Shown here: piece by piece, positions 19,142-29,343 of the stretch
Layout: every line of letters begins with the position of its first letter
Numbering within the stretch: the first letter of the stretch is position 1
From: Roseobacter ponti
GTDB lineage: Bacteria > Pseudomonadota > Alphaproteobacteria > Rhodobacterales > Rhodobacteraceae
DNA length: 64,000 nt
Direction of reading: 5' to 3'
Assembly: GCF_012932215.1 (NCBI RefSeq)
Contig: NZ_CP048788.1
Coordinates: 186,001 to 250,000, forward strand
Notes under the pieces: generated by a model
What the model saw: the letters and a program-made list of their open reading frames with translations, nothing else
Databases searched by the model: none
What the model was told of the DNA's origin: nothing
Translations under genes and position numbers: made by a program

Positions 19142-20905
19142 TCAGAGTTCCATGTAGGAATGGCCTTCCTTTTTGCCGCCCGGATGGGTGACGGCACCAA
19201 GGTAGGTCGGGCCCACAAGCTGCGCATATTTCCACAGCGCACCGGCACCATAGATCGTCTCGCGCGGGCCTTTCCAGGCTTCTTTGCGGGTGGCCAGTTC
19301 GTCATCGGTGAGATCCACGCTGATCGTGCCTTCGAGCGCGTTCAGGGTGATCATATCGCCATTTTTCAGCAGAGCGATCGGGCCGCCATGTGCCGCTTCA
19401 GGGCCGACGTGGCCGACACAGAAGCCGCGGGTCGCGCCGGAGAAACGGCCGTCGGTGATGAGTGCCACCTTCTTGCCCATGCCCTGACCGGAGAGTGCCG
19501 CCGTGGTCGCCAGCATCTCGCGCATGCCCGGGCCCCCTGCAGGGCCCTCGTTGCGGATCACGAAGACGTCGCCTTCTTCATAGGTGCGGTTCTGCACCGC
19601 TTCAAAGGCGTCCTGCTCGCATTCAAAAACACGTGCGGGTCCGGTGAAGAGCAGATGCTGCGGCTCCATACCGGCGATTTTCACGATGGCGCCTTCGGGC
19701 GCGAGGTTGCCTTTCAGCCCGACGACACCACCGGTTTTGGAAAGCGGCGTTTCCACCGGATAGATCACACGGCCATCTGCCTCAAAGCTGACCTTATCGA
19801 TTTCCTCCCCGATGGAATAGCCAGTCGCCGTCATGCAGTCCTCGTGAATGAGGCCTGCTTTGCGCAGTTCTTTCATCACGACGGGCACGCCGCCGGCCTC
19901 ATAAAGGTCTTTGGCCACATAGGCGCCGCCGGGTTTGAGATCGACGAAGTAGGGCGTGTCGCGGAAAATCTCGCAGACATCGTCGAGGAAGAAGTCGATG
20001 CCCGCCTCATGCGCCATCGCCGGCAGGTGCAGGCCGGCGTTGGTCGAGCCACCGGTGCAGGCCACGATACGGGCGGCGTTTTCCAGCGATTTGCGGGTCA
20101 CGATATCGCGGGCACGGATGTTCTTTTCGATCAGCTTCATGACCGCAGCACCGGAGGCTTCGGCATAGGCATCGCGGCTTTCATAGGGCGCGGGTGCGCC
20201 GGAAGAGTTGGGCAGCGCCAGCCCGATCGCCTCTGAGACGCAGGCCATGGTATTGGCAGTGAACTGCCCGCCACAGGCACCGGCCGACGGGCAGGCGACA
20301 CGTTCCAGGATCTCAAGCTCGGCCTCGGTGAGGGTGCCGCTCTGCTGACGGCCGACGGCTTCGAACATGTCCTGTACGGTGAGGTCGCGGTTGGCGAAAT
20401 CCTCGGGCACTTTCGATCCGGCAGGCGCACGGCCCGGCAGGATCGACCCGCCATAGAGAAAAACCGACGGCACATTGAGGCGGATCATCGCCATCATCAT
20501 GCCAGGCAGGGATTTGTCGCAGCCGGCAAGACCCACAATCGCGTCATAGCAATGCCCGCGCATCGTCAGCTCAACCGTATCGGCAATCGCCTCACGCGAG
20601 GCCAGTGACGAACGCATGCCCTCGTGACCCATGGCGATACCATCGGTGACGGTGATGGTGGTGAACTCGCGCGGGGTACCGTCTTCGCGTTTGACACCCA
20701 TCTTCACGGCCTGGGCCTGGCGGTTCAGCGCGATGTTGCAGGGGGCCGCTTCGTTCCAGCAGGTGGCCACACCCACCAGCGGCTGGTGAATTTCCTCATC
20801 CGTCAAGCCCATGGCGTAATAATACGACCGGTGCGGCGCGCGGGCCGGGCCTTCGGTGACGTGGCGGCTGGGCAGCCTGGATTTATCAAAGCGTGAAGCG
20901 GACAT
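19142..20905 (-). CDS. ilvD: dihydroxy-acid dehydratase
   Basis: This protein of about 587 residues converts 2,3-dihydroxy-isovalerate and its methylvalerate analogue to the 2-keto acids of valine and isoleucine synthesis. The Fe-S ligand cysteines lie in [29 protein letters not shown] and [20 protein letters not shown]. The C-terminal domain shows [29 protein letters not shown] precedes the ATG at 20905, which gives the family N-terminus. The longer upstream frame enters the divergent promoter region shared with the ABC-like gene and is unlikely. Confidence 0.96.
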   Translation of the reverse strand: MSASRFDKSRLPSRHVTEGPARAPHRSYYYAMGLTDEEIHQPLVGVATCWNEAAPCNIALNRQAQAVKMGVKREDGTPREFTTITVTDGIAMGHEGMRSSLASREAIADTVELTMRGHCYDAIVGLAGCDKSLPGMMMAMIRLNVPSVFLYGGSILPGRAPAGSKVPEDFANRDLTVQDMFEAVGRQQSGTLTEAELEILERVACPSAGACGGQFTANTMACVSEAIGLALPNSSGAPAPYESRDAYAEASGAAVMKLIEKNIRARDIVTRKSLENAARIVACTGGSTNAGLHLPAMAHEAGIDFFLDDVCEIFRDTPYFVDLKPGGAYVAKDLYEAGGVPVVMKELRKAGLIHEDCMTATGYSIGEEIDKVSFEADGRVIYPVETPLSKTGGVVGLKGNLAPEGAIVKIAGMEPQHLLFTGPARVFECEQDAFEAVQNRTYEEGDVFVIRNEGPAGGPGMREMLATTAALSGQGMGKKVALITDGRFSGATRGFCVGHVGPEAAHGGPIALLKNGDMITLNALEGTISVDLTDDELATRKEAWKGPRETIYGAGALWKYAQLVGPTYLGAVTHPGGKKEGHSYMEL

Positions 20906-21115
20906 GGGTGACCTCTTTGGGAAAATGCGTCGTGACCGGAATAGCCATCTGCCCGCAGGCCTGCAAGGCTCCAGGGTGCATTGCTGAACAGTGCGCGCGC
21001 GTTTGCGTCCTTGTATTGGCAAATCCGCGCGCCTAAGTTGCGGTAAGCCACAAGCGGGTCGTGACCAGACGTGACCCCGGCGGTCCGGTGCCCGGGCCAA
21101 CCCGAAAGCCGGTCT

Positions 21116-24100
21116 ATGGAATCATCTCTCTTTTCGTTCATCTGGAAGTACTCCAGGCGCGAGCAGCTGTTTTTGCTGTTCTTCACGATTTTCACCTTCC
21201 CGTTTCTCTACGCGACGCTCGAGCTGCCCAAGCGGATCATCAATGACGCGATCGGGTCGGATCAGTCTTTCATAAATGTGATGGGCGTCCGGCTGAGCCA
21301 GACGGAGTTTCTGCTGGCGCTCTGCGGGCTTTATCTGCTGGCGGTGCTGGTGCACGGGCTGCTGAAAATGCGCCTGAACACCATGAAGGGTGTGCTGGCC
21401 GAGCGTCTGCTGCGGCGGTTCCGTTATAAGCTGATCGGGCGGATGATGCGCTTTCCGCGCGCCTATTTCCGCTCCACCAGCCAGGGCGAACTGGTCTCGA
21501 TGGTCACCTCCGAAGCAGAACCGATGGGCGGGCTGATGGGCGACGCCGTGGCGCAGCCGGTTTTTCAGGCCGGTCAGATGCTGATCATCGTGATCTTTCT
21601 TTTCGCGCAAAGCGTGTGGTTCGGGCTGGCCGGTGTGGCGCTTATTCCGCTGCAGGCGTGGATCATTCCGCGGCTGCAGCGCCAGATCAACCAGCTGAAC
21701 AAAAAACGCATCGTGGAGGTCCGCCACCTTGCCGGCGAGATCGGTGAGACCGCCGCAGGCATCACCGATCTGCGCACCAACGGTGGCTGGCGCTACCGGC
21801 TGGCGGGCTTTGCCGAACGGCTGGGCCGGCTTTTTGAGATCCGCTTTGAGATCTATCAGAAGAAATTCTTCATGAAGTTTCTCAACAACTTCATCACCCA
21901 GCTCACACCGTTCTTTTTCTATTCGGTGGGCGGTATTCTGGCGATCCGTGGCGAGATCACAGTGGGGGCGCTGGTGGCCGCGCTGGCAGCTTACAAAGAT
22001 CTCTCCAGCCCGTGGAAAGAGCTTCTGACCTATTACAATCAGGTGCAGGATATGTCTCTGCGCTGGGAGATTGTGACGGAACGCTTCGCCCCGGCGTCGA
22101 TGATCGATGAGACGCTTTTTGAAGGTGAGCCCGAAGAGATCCCGCACCTTGATGGCGCCATTTCGATCAGCAATGTCACTGTGCGCAATGCTGACGGCAA
22201 CCCCGTGCTAGAAGACATCAGCCTTGAAATTCCCGCCGGCGCGCGGGTGGCGATCCGGTCGGGCAATCAGACGGAACGCACTGCTTTTGCCGAACTGCTC
22301 ACCCGTGAGGTTATGCCTGCCCGGGGCAGCATCACGATCAGCGGTTATGAGCTGTCGGAGCTGCACCAGTCGGTGATTGCGGCCCGCATCGGCTATGCGC
22401 ATTCGCGGCCCTATCTCTTTGACGGCACGCTGGGCGATAATCTTCTGATGCCGCTGAAATCCAGCCCCAAGACGGTTCTCTGGGACCCGAACGCTAAAGA
22501 CCGCCGGTCAATTGAGGCGCAGCGGTCGGGCAATACCACCGACAGCATTCGCGCAGACTGGCTTGACCCGGGGCTTGCCGGGCTGACGACCGCTGAAGAA
22601 GTGCGCGGCTGGTGGTTCCGGCTGGTCGAGGCGATGGGCATTGATGACTTTATGTTCCGGCGCATGCTGACATCTTATATGAACCCGGAGGATCACCAGA
22701 AGCTTGCGGAACAGCTTGTCAGTCTGCGCGACGAGGTGCGTGAAGCATTGGAAGAAAAAGGGCTCAGCGGGGCGGTGAACCGCTTTGATCCGGACACGTT
22801 CAACCCTTCTATCCCGCTCGGTGGTAACCTGATGTTTGCCTCGCCCCGGCGTGCCATCAGCCAGGAGGGCCTGGCACAGGAAAACGATTTCCTGTCTATG
22901 GTGATTGAGCTTGGCGTGGCCGAGCAGGGCATCGCAATCTCGCAGACACTCATCGAAACGCTGCACCAGACTTTTGGCATGGACGGCACAAGCCATCCGC
23001 TCTTTACCGCGCTGGGGATAGAGGACGCGCTTTATGAGCAGCTTGTCGATATCGCGGCCAGGCGGTCGGAAAAAGGCGATCAGGCGCTGACCGAAGAAGA
23101 ATTTGCGCTGCTGCTGACAGTGCCTTTTGCTTTCAGCGCCGAGCAGATCGGACCGGCCTTTCCCGACAGCTTCAAAGAAGAAATCCTCGAAATCCGCGCC
23201 GCCAAAGGCGAGGAAATGCGCACCCGTGCCAAAGAGCTTTTTGTACCGGTGGAGCCCGGTAACTACCTGCCGCGTCTGACCCTGATGGAGAATGTCATCT
23301 ATGGCAAAATCGCCGGTATGGCCGGGGTACAGGGCGAACTGGTCGAGGATACCGTGGCCGAGGTTCTGGCAAAGTATGATCTCAGACGGCTTGTTGCTGA
23401 GACGATTCTCGACATCCGCACAGGGCTAGGTGGCACCAATCTTGCGGGGATATTCCAGGAACGGGCCGCTTTCAGCCGCGCGGCGATCAAGCGGCCGGAT
23501 ATTCTGATCCTGGATACGGCACTGGCCAGCCACGATGCGGACTCGCGCGTCAGTGCCCGCCGCCGGCTTGAAGAGCTGTTGCCGGGCACGACGATGGTCT
23601 TTCTGGAAGATAAATTCGCCAACCCCGGGGCTTATGACCTTTATGTTGAGATCAGCAACGGACGGATCGATGGTGCGACCGAGGCCGAACTGCCCTCCGA
23701 CGGAGACAGCGGCTCGGATGATCTGCGCCGTAAAATCCGGGTGATCTCGCGCACGCCGCTTTTCGCCGGGCTCGACGGACGCAGCCAGCGGCTTCTGGCC
23801 TTTTCCGCGCAATGGTATTCAGTGCCGGCCGGCAAGCGCATTTTCTCTATGGGCGAGCGCGCCGACGCGGCGTATCTGTGTCTCTCGGGACGGGCGATGA
23901 TGAGCTACCGTGACGACGATGATGTCTCCCGCGATGTGACTGCGGTGGAGCCGGGCCGGCTGATTGGTGATCTGGCGATTATCCTGGATGAGCCGCGGCA
24001 GCTTGATCTGAAGGCGCTGGAAGACACCGAGTTTCTGCGGATCGGCGCAGAGCAGTTCCGATCGGTGATCGAGACCGATCCCACGGTGCTGATGAGCCTG

Positions 24101-24253
24101 CTGAAAACGGTCTCCAGCCACCTGACCGGTGCGGCGGAGCTTCTACGTGAAGCCCGCGTATCCATCCACGAACAGTCGGGGGGCACCTCTGACGGGCCGC
24201 CGGTGCAGAGCCCGCTGGCCGAGCCTGACCGCACCCGGGAAATCGGTGAGTAA
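21116..24253 (+). CDS. ABC-exporter-like protein with degenerate ATPase domain, large insert and cyclic-nucleotide-binding tail
   Basis: This 1045-residue protein starts with a six-helix ABC exporter transmembrane domain (about residues 10-310). A nucleotide-binding fold follows from about 340, but each catalytic motif is altered. Walker A reads SGNQTERT (382-389, Arg for Lys). The Q-loop region reads YAHSRPYLF, with no Gln. The signature is LAGIFQER (776-783). Walker B ends [12 protein letters not shown], with Thr801 for the catalytic Glu. The H-loop reads FLEDKF. Roughly 290 extra residues lie between Q-loop and signature. Residues about 880-1005 form a cyclic-nucleotide-binding domain ([18 protein letters not shown]). 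The frame is continuous, so it is not a pseudogene by frameshift. The ATG at 21116 has a weak ribosome site. A CPBP protease gene follows after 6 bp. Confidence 0.85.
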   Translation: MESSLFSFIWKYSRREQLFLLFFTIFTFPFLYATLELPKRIINDAIGSDQSFINVMGVRLSQTEFLLALCGLYLLAVLVHGLLKMRLNTMKGVLAERLLRRFRYKLIGRMMRFPRAYFRSTSQGELVSMVTSEAEPMGGLMGDAVAQPVFQAGQMLIIVIFLFAQSVWFGLAGVALIPLQAWIIPRLQRQINQLNKKRIVEVRHLAGEIGETAAGITDLRTNGGWRYRLAGFAERLGRLFEIRFEIYQKKFFMKFLNNFITQLTPFFFYSVGGILAIRGEITVGALVAALAAYKDLSSPWKELLTYYNQVQDMSLRWEIVTERFAPASMIDETLFEGEPEEIPHLDGAISISNVTVRNADGNPVLEDISLEIPAGARVAIRSGNQTERTAFAELLTREVMPARGSITISGYELSELHQSVIAARIGYAHSRPYLFDGTLGDNLLMPLKSSPKTVLWDPNAKDRRSIEAQRSGNTTDSIRADWLDPGLAGLTTAEEVRGWWFRLVEAMGIDDFMFRRMLTSYMNPEDHQKLAEQLVSLRDEVREALEEKGLSGAVNRFDPDTFNPSIPLGGNLMFASPRRAISQEGLAQENDFLSMVIELGVAEQGIAISQTLIETLHQTFGMDGTSHPLFTALGIEDALYEQLVDIAARRSEKGDQALTEEEFALLLTVPFAFSAEQIGPAFPDSFKEEILEIRAAKGEEMRTRAKELFVPVEPGNYLPRLTLMENVIYGKIAGMAGVQGELVEDTVAEVLAKYDLRRLVAETILDIRTGLGGTNLAGIFQERAAFSRAAIKRPDILILDTALASHDADSRVSARRRLEELLPGTTMVFLEDKFANPGAYDLYVEISNGRIDGATEAELPSDGDSGSDDLRRKIRVISRTPLFAGLDGRSQRLLAFSAQWYSVPAGKRIFSMGERADAAYLCLSGRAMMSYRDDDDVSRDVTAVEPGRLIGDLAIILDEPRQLDLKALEDTEFLRIGAEQFRSVIETDPTVLMSLLKTVSSHLTGAAELLREARVSIHEQSGGTSDGPPVQSPLAEPDRTREIGE

Positions 24254-24259
24254 CCCCTG

Positions 24260-25156
24260 ATGCAGCTTCCTGACTATCGTGCCTATCGTGATCTGACCGA
24301 ACCTGCCCGTGACACAGCGCAGGTGTGGCGCCTTGTCGTCGGGCTGATCCTCGTGGCGGGCATCTATCTGATCTGCAATCAGCTGATGTTTCGCACCATT
24401 CTGACGCTGCTCGGACAGGATGCCTTTGCCTTTTTCAGCAGCCTCAACACCGGCAGCACACCTTTTGCGATGATCGTTCTGCTGATGAGTTTCGGTTTTC
24501 TGACGCTGGGGGTCGCGATTGCCGTCAAGGTTGCGCACAAGCGCGGGATTACCTCGGTTTACGGCGATGTCGGGCTGGCCGTGCGGCAGTTTGTGCTGGT
24601 GTTGCAGATGCTGGTGCTGCTCAATGTGGTGGTGTTTGTGCTGCCGCCCTGGGGCATGGGGATGCCAATGGAGCGGAACCTTGCAGCGGGCACCTGGGTG
24701 ATGTTTCTGCCCTTTGCGATTATCGCCGTATTCGTGCAGGTCAGCGCCGAAGAAATCCTCTTTCGCGGTTATATTCAGCAGCAGCTGGCCGCCCGGTTCC
24801 GCTCTCCGCTGATCTGGATTCTGGTGCCGGCGGGGCTCTTTGGTCTGGGGCATTACATGCCGCAGGACGCGGGCGAGAATGCGACGCTGATTGCGCTCTG
24901 GGCGGTTGTTTTCGGTGTGCTGATGGCCGATCTGACCGCGCGCTCGGGCACGCTGGGGCCGGCGATCGCCGTGCATCTGGCGAACAATGTCGTGGCTATT
25001 GTCGTCGTCTCTCTGCCCGACAGCCTGTCGGGTCTGTCGCTCTTTCTGGCGCCCTTCTCAATGGCCGATGCGGATGCCGTGCGGACATGGTTGCCGGTGG
25101 ATTTTGCGATGATGTTTGTCAGCTGGCTGGCAGCGCGGCTGGCGCTGCGGCGCTGA
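24260..25156 (+). CDS. CPBP family intramembrane metalloprotease
   Basis: This 298-residue polytopic membrane protein has about eight hydrophobic segments and the three CPBP (Abi) motifs. These are EEILFRG with E164, E165 and R169, then GHYMP with H198, and HLANN with H239 and N243. All expected catalytic residues are present, so it should be an active intramembrane glutamic/metallo-type protease related to CAAX-prenyl endopeptidases. It begins 6 bp after the ABC-like gene stop and must be co-transcribed with it. Its substrate is unknown; the neighbouring membrane protein is an obvious candidate or partner. Confidence 0.9.
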   Translation: MQLPDYRAYRDLTEPARDTAQVWRLVVGLILVAGIYLICNQLMFRTILTLLGQDAFAFFSSLNTGSTPFAMIVLLMSFGFLTLGVAIAVKVAHKRGITSVYGDVGLAVRQFVLVLQMLVLLNVVVFVLPPWGMGMPMERNLAAGTWVMFLPFAIIAVFVQVSAEEILFRGYIQQQLAARFRSPLIWILVPAGLFGLGHYMPQDAGENATLIALWAVVFGVLMADLTARSGTLGPAIAVHLANNVVAIVVVSLPDSLSGLSLFLAPFSMADADAVRTWLPVDFAMMFVSWLAARLALRR

Positions 25157-25214
25157 TTGCACTTTTGCCCGGGCCGTATTATCTCAGGCAGGGAACTGCA
25201 ATCAGGGTGGCAGA

Positions 25215-26171
25215 ATGAACTGGATCACAAATTACGTCCGACCCCGGATCAATTCGATCTTTTCGCGCCGCGAAACCCCGGACAATCTGTGGACCAAATG
25301 CCCCGAATGCGGGACGATGCTTTTTCACCGCGAGGTCGCCGACAATCTGAATGTCTGCACCAACTGCGAACACCACATGTATATTTCGCCCCGCGACCGG
25401 TTTATCGCGCTGTTTGACGGCGGCTCCTTTACCGAAGTTAAGGTCAAAGCACCGACGCCTGATCCGTTGCATTTCCGCGATCAGAAACGGTATCCCGACC
25501 GGTTGCGGGCGGCGCAGAAAGAGACGAACGAGGTTGAGGCCATGCTGGTCGCGCGCGGAGATATCGGGCGCACGCCGGTGATCGCCGCGGCACAGGATTT
25601 TTCTTTCATGGCAGGCTCGATGGGCATGTATGTGGGGGATGCGATCATCGCCGCCGCCGAAGAGGCGGTGAAACTCAAGCGTCCGCTTATTCTCTTTTCT
25701 GCCGCCGGGGGCGCGCGCATGCAGGAGGGTATTCTGTCGCTTATGCAGATGCCGCGCACCACTGTGGCCGTGCAGATGCTCAAAGAGGCGGGCCTTCCTT
25801 ATATCGTCGTGCTGACGCATCCTACGACGGGGGGTGTCACCGCGAGCTATGCGATGCTGGGCGATGTGCATATCGCCGAGCCCAATGCGCTCATCTGTTT
25901 TGCCGGACCGCGGGTTATCGAACAGACGATCCGCGAGAAGCTGCCCGAAGGGTTCCAGCGGGCAGAATACCTGCTTGATCACGGCATGCTCGATCGGGTG
26001 ACGAGCCGCGTGCAGATGCGCGAAGAGCTGATCACCATAACCCGGATGCTCATGGGGCTGCCGCCCGCGGTACGCGGTGATCTGCCGCCGCCCGACGGGG
26101 GCGCTGACCTGCCCAATGCGCTCAGCGAAGCGGCGCCGGTGGCTGCAAAGGCGGACAGCAAAAAGTCATGA
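25215..26171 (+). CDS. accD: acetyl-CoA carboxylase carboxyltransferase subunit beta
   Basis: This 318-residue subunit transfers the carboxyl group from biotin carrier to acetyl-CoA in the first step of fatty acid synthesis. The N-terminal zinc ribbon reads CPECGTMLF and CTNCEHHM (about residues 27-55). The carboxyltransferase core follows (AAGGARMQEGILSLMQM; THPTTGGVTASYAMLGDV). The ATG at 25215 gives the standard N-terminus (MNWITNYVRPRI). The stop overlaps the folC start as ATGA, the classic accD-folC pairing of proteobacteria. Confidence 0.97.
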   Translation: MNWITNYVRPRINSIFSRRETPDNLWTKCPECGTMLFHREVADNLNVCTNCEHHMYISPRDRFIALFDGGSFTEVKVKAPTPDPLHFRDQKRYPDRLRAAQKETNEVEAMLVARGDIGRTPVIAAAQDFSFMAGSMGMYVGDAIIAAAEEAVKLKRPLILFSAAGGARMQEGILSLMQMPRTTVAVQMLKEAGLPYIVVLTHPTTGGVTASYAMLGDVHIAEPNALICFAGPRVIEQTIREKLPEGFQRAEYLLDHGMLDRVTSRVQMREELITITRMLMGLPPAVRGDLPPPDGGADLPNALSEAAPVAAKADSKKS

Positions 26172-27442
26172 GCGCGGCCTCATCCGACGTCATCCTTGAG
26201 CGGATGATGGCGCTCCACCCTAAGATAATCGACCTGACCCTGGATCGTGTCTGGCGTCTTCTGGAAGCGCTGGGCAATCCGCAGGATAAACTGCCGCGCG
26301 TCATTCATATCGCCGGCACCAATGGCAAGGGCTCGACCCAGGCGATGATCCGTGCCGGCCTCGAGGCTGCCGGCCTCAGCGTTCATGCCTATACCAGCCC
26401 GCATCTTGCGCGGTTTCACGAACGCATCCGGGTGGCCGGCGAACTGATCACCGAAGAGGCGCTGACGGCTGTTCTGGATGAATGCTATGCGGCCAATGAC
26501 GGCGCCGATATTACCTATTTTGAGATCACCACGGTGGCGGCGCTGCTCGCGTTCTCGCGCATCCCCGCAGATTACACACTGCTCGAGGTGGGCCTTGGCG
26601 GGCGGCTGGATGCAACCAACGTGATCGCCCGGCCCGCGCTGACGATCATCACGCCGGTTTCAATCGATCACCAGCAGTATCTGGGCGACACCATCGCAAA
26701 GATCGCTTTTGAAAAGGCAGGTATCATCAAGCGCGGTGTTCCCTGTGTCGTGGCGCAGCAGGCCGAAGAAGGCATGGATGTGATCGAAGAGGTCGCCGCG
26801 CGGAATGCCGCACCGCTGCTGGCCTTCGGGCAGCACTGGCACGTGGGGCCGGAACGGGACCGGATGACCTATCAGGATGAGACGGGTCTTCTGGATCTGC
26901 CATTGCCGAACCTGCCCGGCGCGCATCAGATCATGAATGCAGGGGCCGCCCTCGCTGCGCTGCGCCACCTTGGGGCCGATCCTGCTGCCTGCGAGGCGGC
27001 CGTGACACGGGCGCACTGGCCTGCGCGTATGCAGCGTCTGCGCGAGGGCCCGCTTGTAGATCTGGCCGCAGGGGCAGAGCTCTGGCTTGATGGCGGGCAC
27101 AACCCCGCGGCCGGGGAGGCTCTGGCGCTGCATCTGAGCAGCCTTACGGAGCGGCCGACCTGGCTCATCTGCGGGATGCTCAATACCAAAGATACAGGCG
27201 GCTATCTGCGCCCGATGGCCCCGCATGTTGCCGGGCTTTATGCGGTTTCAATCCCGGGAGAGGCCAACACGTTACCGGCGGGGGAAACCGCCGACGCGGC
27301 CGCTGCTGCCGGTATGGAGGCTGCCACTGCGGACAGTGTCGCCGGTGCGTTGCAAGCCATCACCGCGCGATGCCCGGGGGCACGTGTCCTGATCTGCGGA
27401 TCGCTCTATCTTGCCGGGAATATCCTGCGCGAAAACGGCTGA
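26168..27442 (+). CDS. folC: folylpolyglutamate synthase / dihydrofolate synthase
   Basis: This 424-residue Mur-ligase-family enzyme adds glutamate to dihydropteroate and to folates. The ATP loop is HIAGTNGKGSTQAMI (about residues 47-61). Other family motifs are YTSPHLARFHERI, EVGLGGRLDATN and LDGGHNPAAG in the C-terminal domain. The ATG at 26168 overlaps the accD stop (ATGA), so the genes are translationally coupled. The length is normal for the family. Confidence 0.96.
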   Translation: MSAASSDVILERMMALHPKIIDLTLDRVWRLLEALGNPQDKLPRVIHIAGTNGKGSTQAMIRAGLEAAGLSVHAYTSPHLARFHERIRVAGELITEEALTAVLDECYAANDGADITYFEITTVAALLAFSRIPADYTLLEVGLGGRLDATNVIARPALTIITPVSIDHQQYLGDTIAKIAFEKAGIIKRGVPCVVAQQAEEGMDVIEEVAARNAAPLLAFGQHWHVGPERDRMTYQDETGLLDLPLPNLPGAHQIMNAGAALAALRHLGADPAACEAAVTRAHWPARMQRLREGPLVDLAAGAELWLDGGHNPAAGEALALHLSSLTERPTWLICGMLNTKDTGGYLRPMAPHVAGLYAVSIPGEANTLPAGETADAAAAAGMEAATADSVAGALQAITARCPGARVLICGSLYLAGNILRENG

Positions 27443-27524
27443 GTGAGTCAAAAATACACCACCAGATCTGGTTTCTGAAGCATCATGTTGACCGGGAATC
27501 TGGCTCTCCTCTATATCTTGTTCG

Positions 27525-27552
27525 CTTATGCATAAGGAATTTCGCCTTATGC
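27525..27552. promoter_or_regulatory. overlapping palindromes between folC and the next gene
   Basis: CTTATGCATAAG (27525-27536) is a perfect 12-bp palindrome. Its right half is also the left arm of a second inverted repeat, GCATAAGG (27530-27537) with CCTTATGC (27545-27552) across a 7-bp spacer. It lies 26-53 bp before the likely start of the small membrane protein, so an operator is more likely than a terminator: no T run follows. Confidence 0.5.
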
Positions 27553-27577
27553 GTGAAATATTGCCTGTGGGGGGCTT

Positions 27578-28153
27578 TTGGATATGGACCCGGACTCCGG
27601 GACTGGTTCTGCCGGTCTTGATCTGTCACGCATGCCTGCGCGTCCGCGCGAGGTATCCCGCCGGCCGGTCGCCGGTGCTGCGGCGATGCTTTGTGTGATA
27701 CTGATCCTCGGCGGCGCAATGATGCTGCAGAGCGACGGGTCTGATCCTGCGGGAGTGCCGCTCGGGCAGGTGGACACCGTGACCCGGCAATCCCCTCCTG
27801 AGATGACCCTTGCGCGGCCGGCAACGCTGCGCGACCCCTCGTCTGAACCGGTGAGCCATCTGATCCGGCGGCCCGTGCGCCTGACCGACCGGAACGCCAG
27901 CGGCCAGGATCTGCGCGCGCAGACCCGTCAGGTGCTGGCCGGGTTTGGTCACGTGGCTGTGCCGGATGACCGTTTGCAGCAGTTGCTGCTCCGTACGCTG
28001 GCGCAGGGTCAGTCTGACGCCTATATCCATGCTGCGCTGAATGCAGCGGCGGCGCGCGGAGAATTTGTCATCCCGGCGCCACTCAGAACGCATAGCGGTG
28101 GTATGGATACCGCGCGTCTGCTTGCGGCCTATCTGGAAAGCTTCGGGGGTTAA
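27578..28153 (+). CDS. uncharacterised single-span membrane protein
   Basis: This protein of up to 191 residues has one membrane segment near residues 31-50 (GAAAMLCVILILGGAMMLQS), with a basic N-terminal flank (RPREVSRRP), so the C-terminal part should be periplasmic. That part is Pro- and Arg-rich first, then helical (LQQLLLRTLAQGQSDAYIHAALNAAAARG). I do not recognise a family. The start may be 27578 or the ATG at 27584. The stop overlaps the convergent zapE stop in TTAA. Confidence 0.72.
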   Translation: MDMDPDSGTGSAGLDLSRMPARPREVSRRPVAGAAAMLCVILILGGAMMLQSDGSDPAGVPLGQVDTVTRQSPPEMTLARPATLRDPSSEPVSHLIRRPVRLTDRNASGQDLRAQTRQVLAGFGHVAVPDDRLQQLLLRTLAQGQSDAYIHAALNAAAARGEFVIPAPLRTHSGGMDTARLLAAYLESFGG

Positions 28154-29208
28154 ACGCCCCAGCCGTCTGACTGCATCTCGCGCAGCCGCGATGCGGTACG
28201 CTCGAATTCAAAGGTGCCTTCGCCCTCAAGATAAAGCATCTCGGGTGCCGCCGCCGCCGAGCAGATCAAACGCACACGCGCCTCGTATAAAGCATCGATC
28301 ATGGTCACAAACCGCCTGGCCTCGTTGAAATTGCTGCGCGAGAGTGTGGGGATGTTGTCGATCATCAGAACCCGGACGGCGTCGGCCAGCGCAAGATAAT
28401 CCCCGGGACCCAGAGACCGGCCGCAAAGCTCGTGGAAGCCCGCACGGGCCACCCCGTTCCGGAACGCGGGAATTTCCACATCACGGCCTTTCACCCGGAG
28501 GATCAGAGGCTCGCCCGGCCCGCCGGTCAGATCATCCCAGACCGCATCCATGGCCGCGCGCGACTCGGCGTTGACGGGCGTGAAATAGACCTGCTGACCA
28601 CCCAGGCGATCCTGTCGGTAGTCGGTGGGGCTGGTCAGCTCATGCACCACCATGCGTTCCCTGATCAGCGCAATGAACGGCTTGAAAAGATCCCGGTTCA
28701 GGCCGTTTTTATACAGATCATCGGGCACCCGGTTGGACGTCGTAACGACCACGACGCCGTCGGCAAAGAGCGCCTCAAAAAGCCGGCCCACGATCATCGC
28801 GTCGGTGATATCGGTAATCTGCATTTCGTCAAAGGCGAGCAGACGCACCGAGGCCGCGACATCGGCTGCCACGGGTGCGATGGCATCCTCGACACCGGTT
28901 TTGCGCACCTCATGCATGGCGTTGTGAATTTCCTGCATGAAAGCGTGGAAATGAACCCGGCGCGCCGGTACGTCGCCCAGATGTGAGACAAAGAAATCCA
29001 TCAGCATGGATTTACCGCGCCCCACGCCGCCCCACAGATAGAGCCCCTTTGGTGGCTCGGGAGCTTTGCGGAACAGCCGTTTTTTCACAGGCATATCGAG
29101 CGCTTTTCGGATGCGTTCAAACTCCGGCAGCACAGCGGTCTGCGCAGGGTCGGACTGCAGCGCGCCCTCGTCGACAAGACGATTGTAGATATCTGTCAGA
29201 GTTTCCAC
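28150..29208 (-). CDS. zapE: cell division protein ZapE (AFG1-like ATPase)
   Basis: This 352-residue P-loop ATPase belongs to the AFG1/ZapE family. Walker A is GGVGRGKSMLMD (about residues 60-72). Walker B is LLAFDEMQITDITDAMIV, and the region FHAFMQEIHNAMH is typical. In E. coli ZapE interacts with FtsZ and destabilises its polymers under low oxygen or heat; mitochondrial AFG1 is involved in protein quality control. The ATG at 29208 gives the family N-terminus. The convergent neighbour overlaps by 4 bp at the stop. Confidence 0.94.
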   Translation of the reverse strand: METLTDIYNRLVDEGALQSDPAQTAVLPEFERIRKALDMPVKKRLFRKAPEPPKGLYLWGGVGRGKSMLMDFFVSHLGDVPARRVHFHAFMQEIHNAMHEVRKTGVEDAIAPVAADVAASVRLLAFDEMQITDITDAMIVGRLFEALFADGVVVVTTSNRVPDDLYKNGLNRDLFKPFIALIRERMVVHELTSPTDYRQDRLGGQQVYFTPVNAESRAAMDAVWDDLTGGPGEPLILRVKGRDVEIPAFRNGVARAGFHELCGRSLGPGDYLALADAVRVLMIDNIPTLSRSNFNEARRFVTMIDALYEARVRLICSAAAAPEMLYLEGEGTFEFERTASRLREMQSDGWGV

Positions 29209-29343
29209 TGATCCGGCATAGCGCGCGCGCCCGGGTGAGGGAAGAGTCGGTTGATATCAATAAATGTTATGTGACGCCAAAAACTGCTGAATTGACGGGC
29301 CCGGCCAAGCCGTTACCGTGCACCAGGCATATCGGAGATTTTC

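Noticed and set aside
19082-20236. A 384-codon plus-strand frame opposite ilvD.
   Set aside because: It is the antisense shadow of ilvD; the ilvD iron-sulphur motifs fix the true strand.
21116-24253. The ABC-like gene as a pseudogene.
   Set aside because: The frame is uninterrupted for over 1000 codons and ends in an intact ligand-binding domain, so the motif losses look selected or tolerated, not decay by frameshift.
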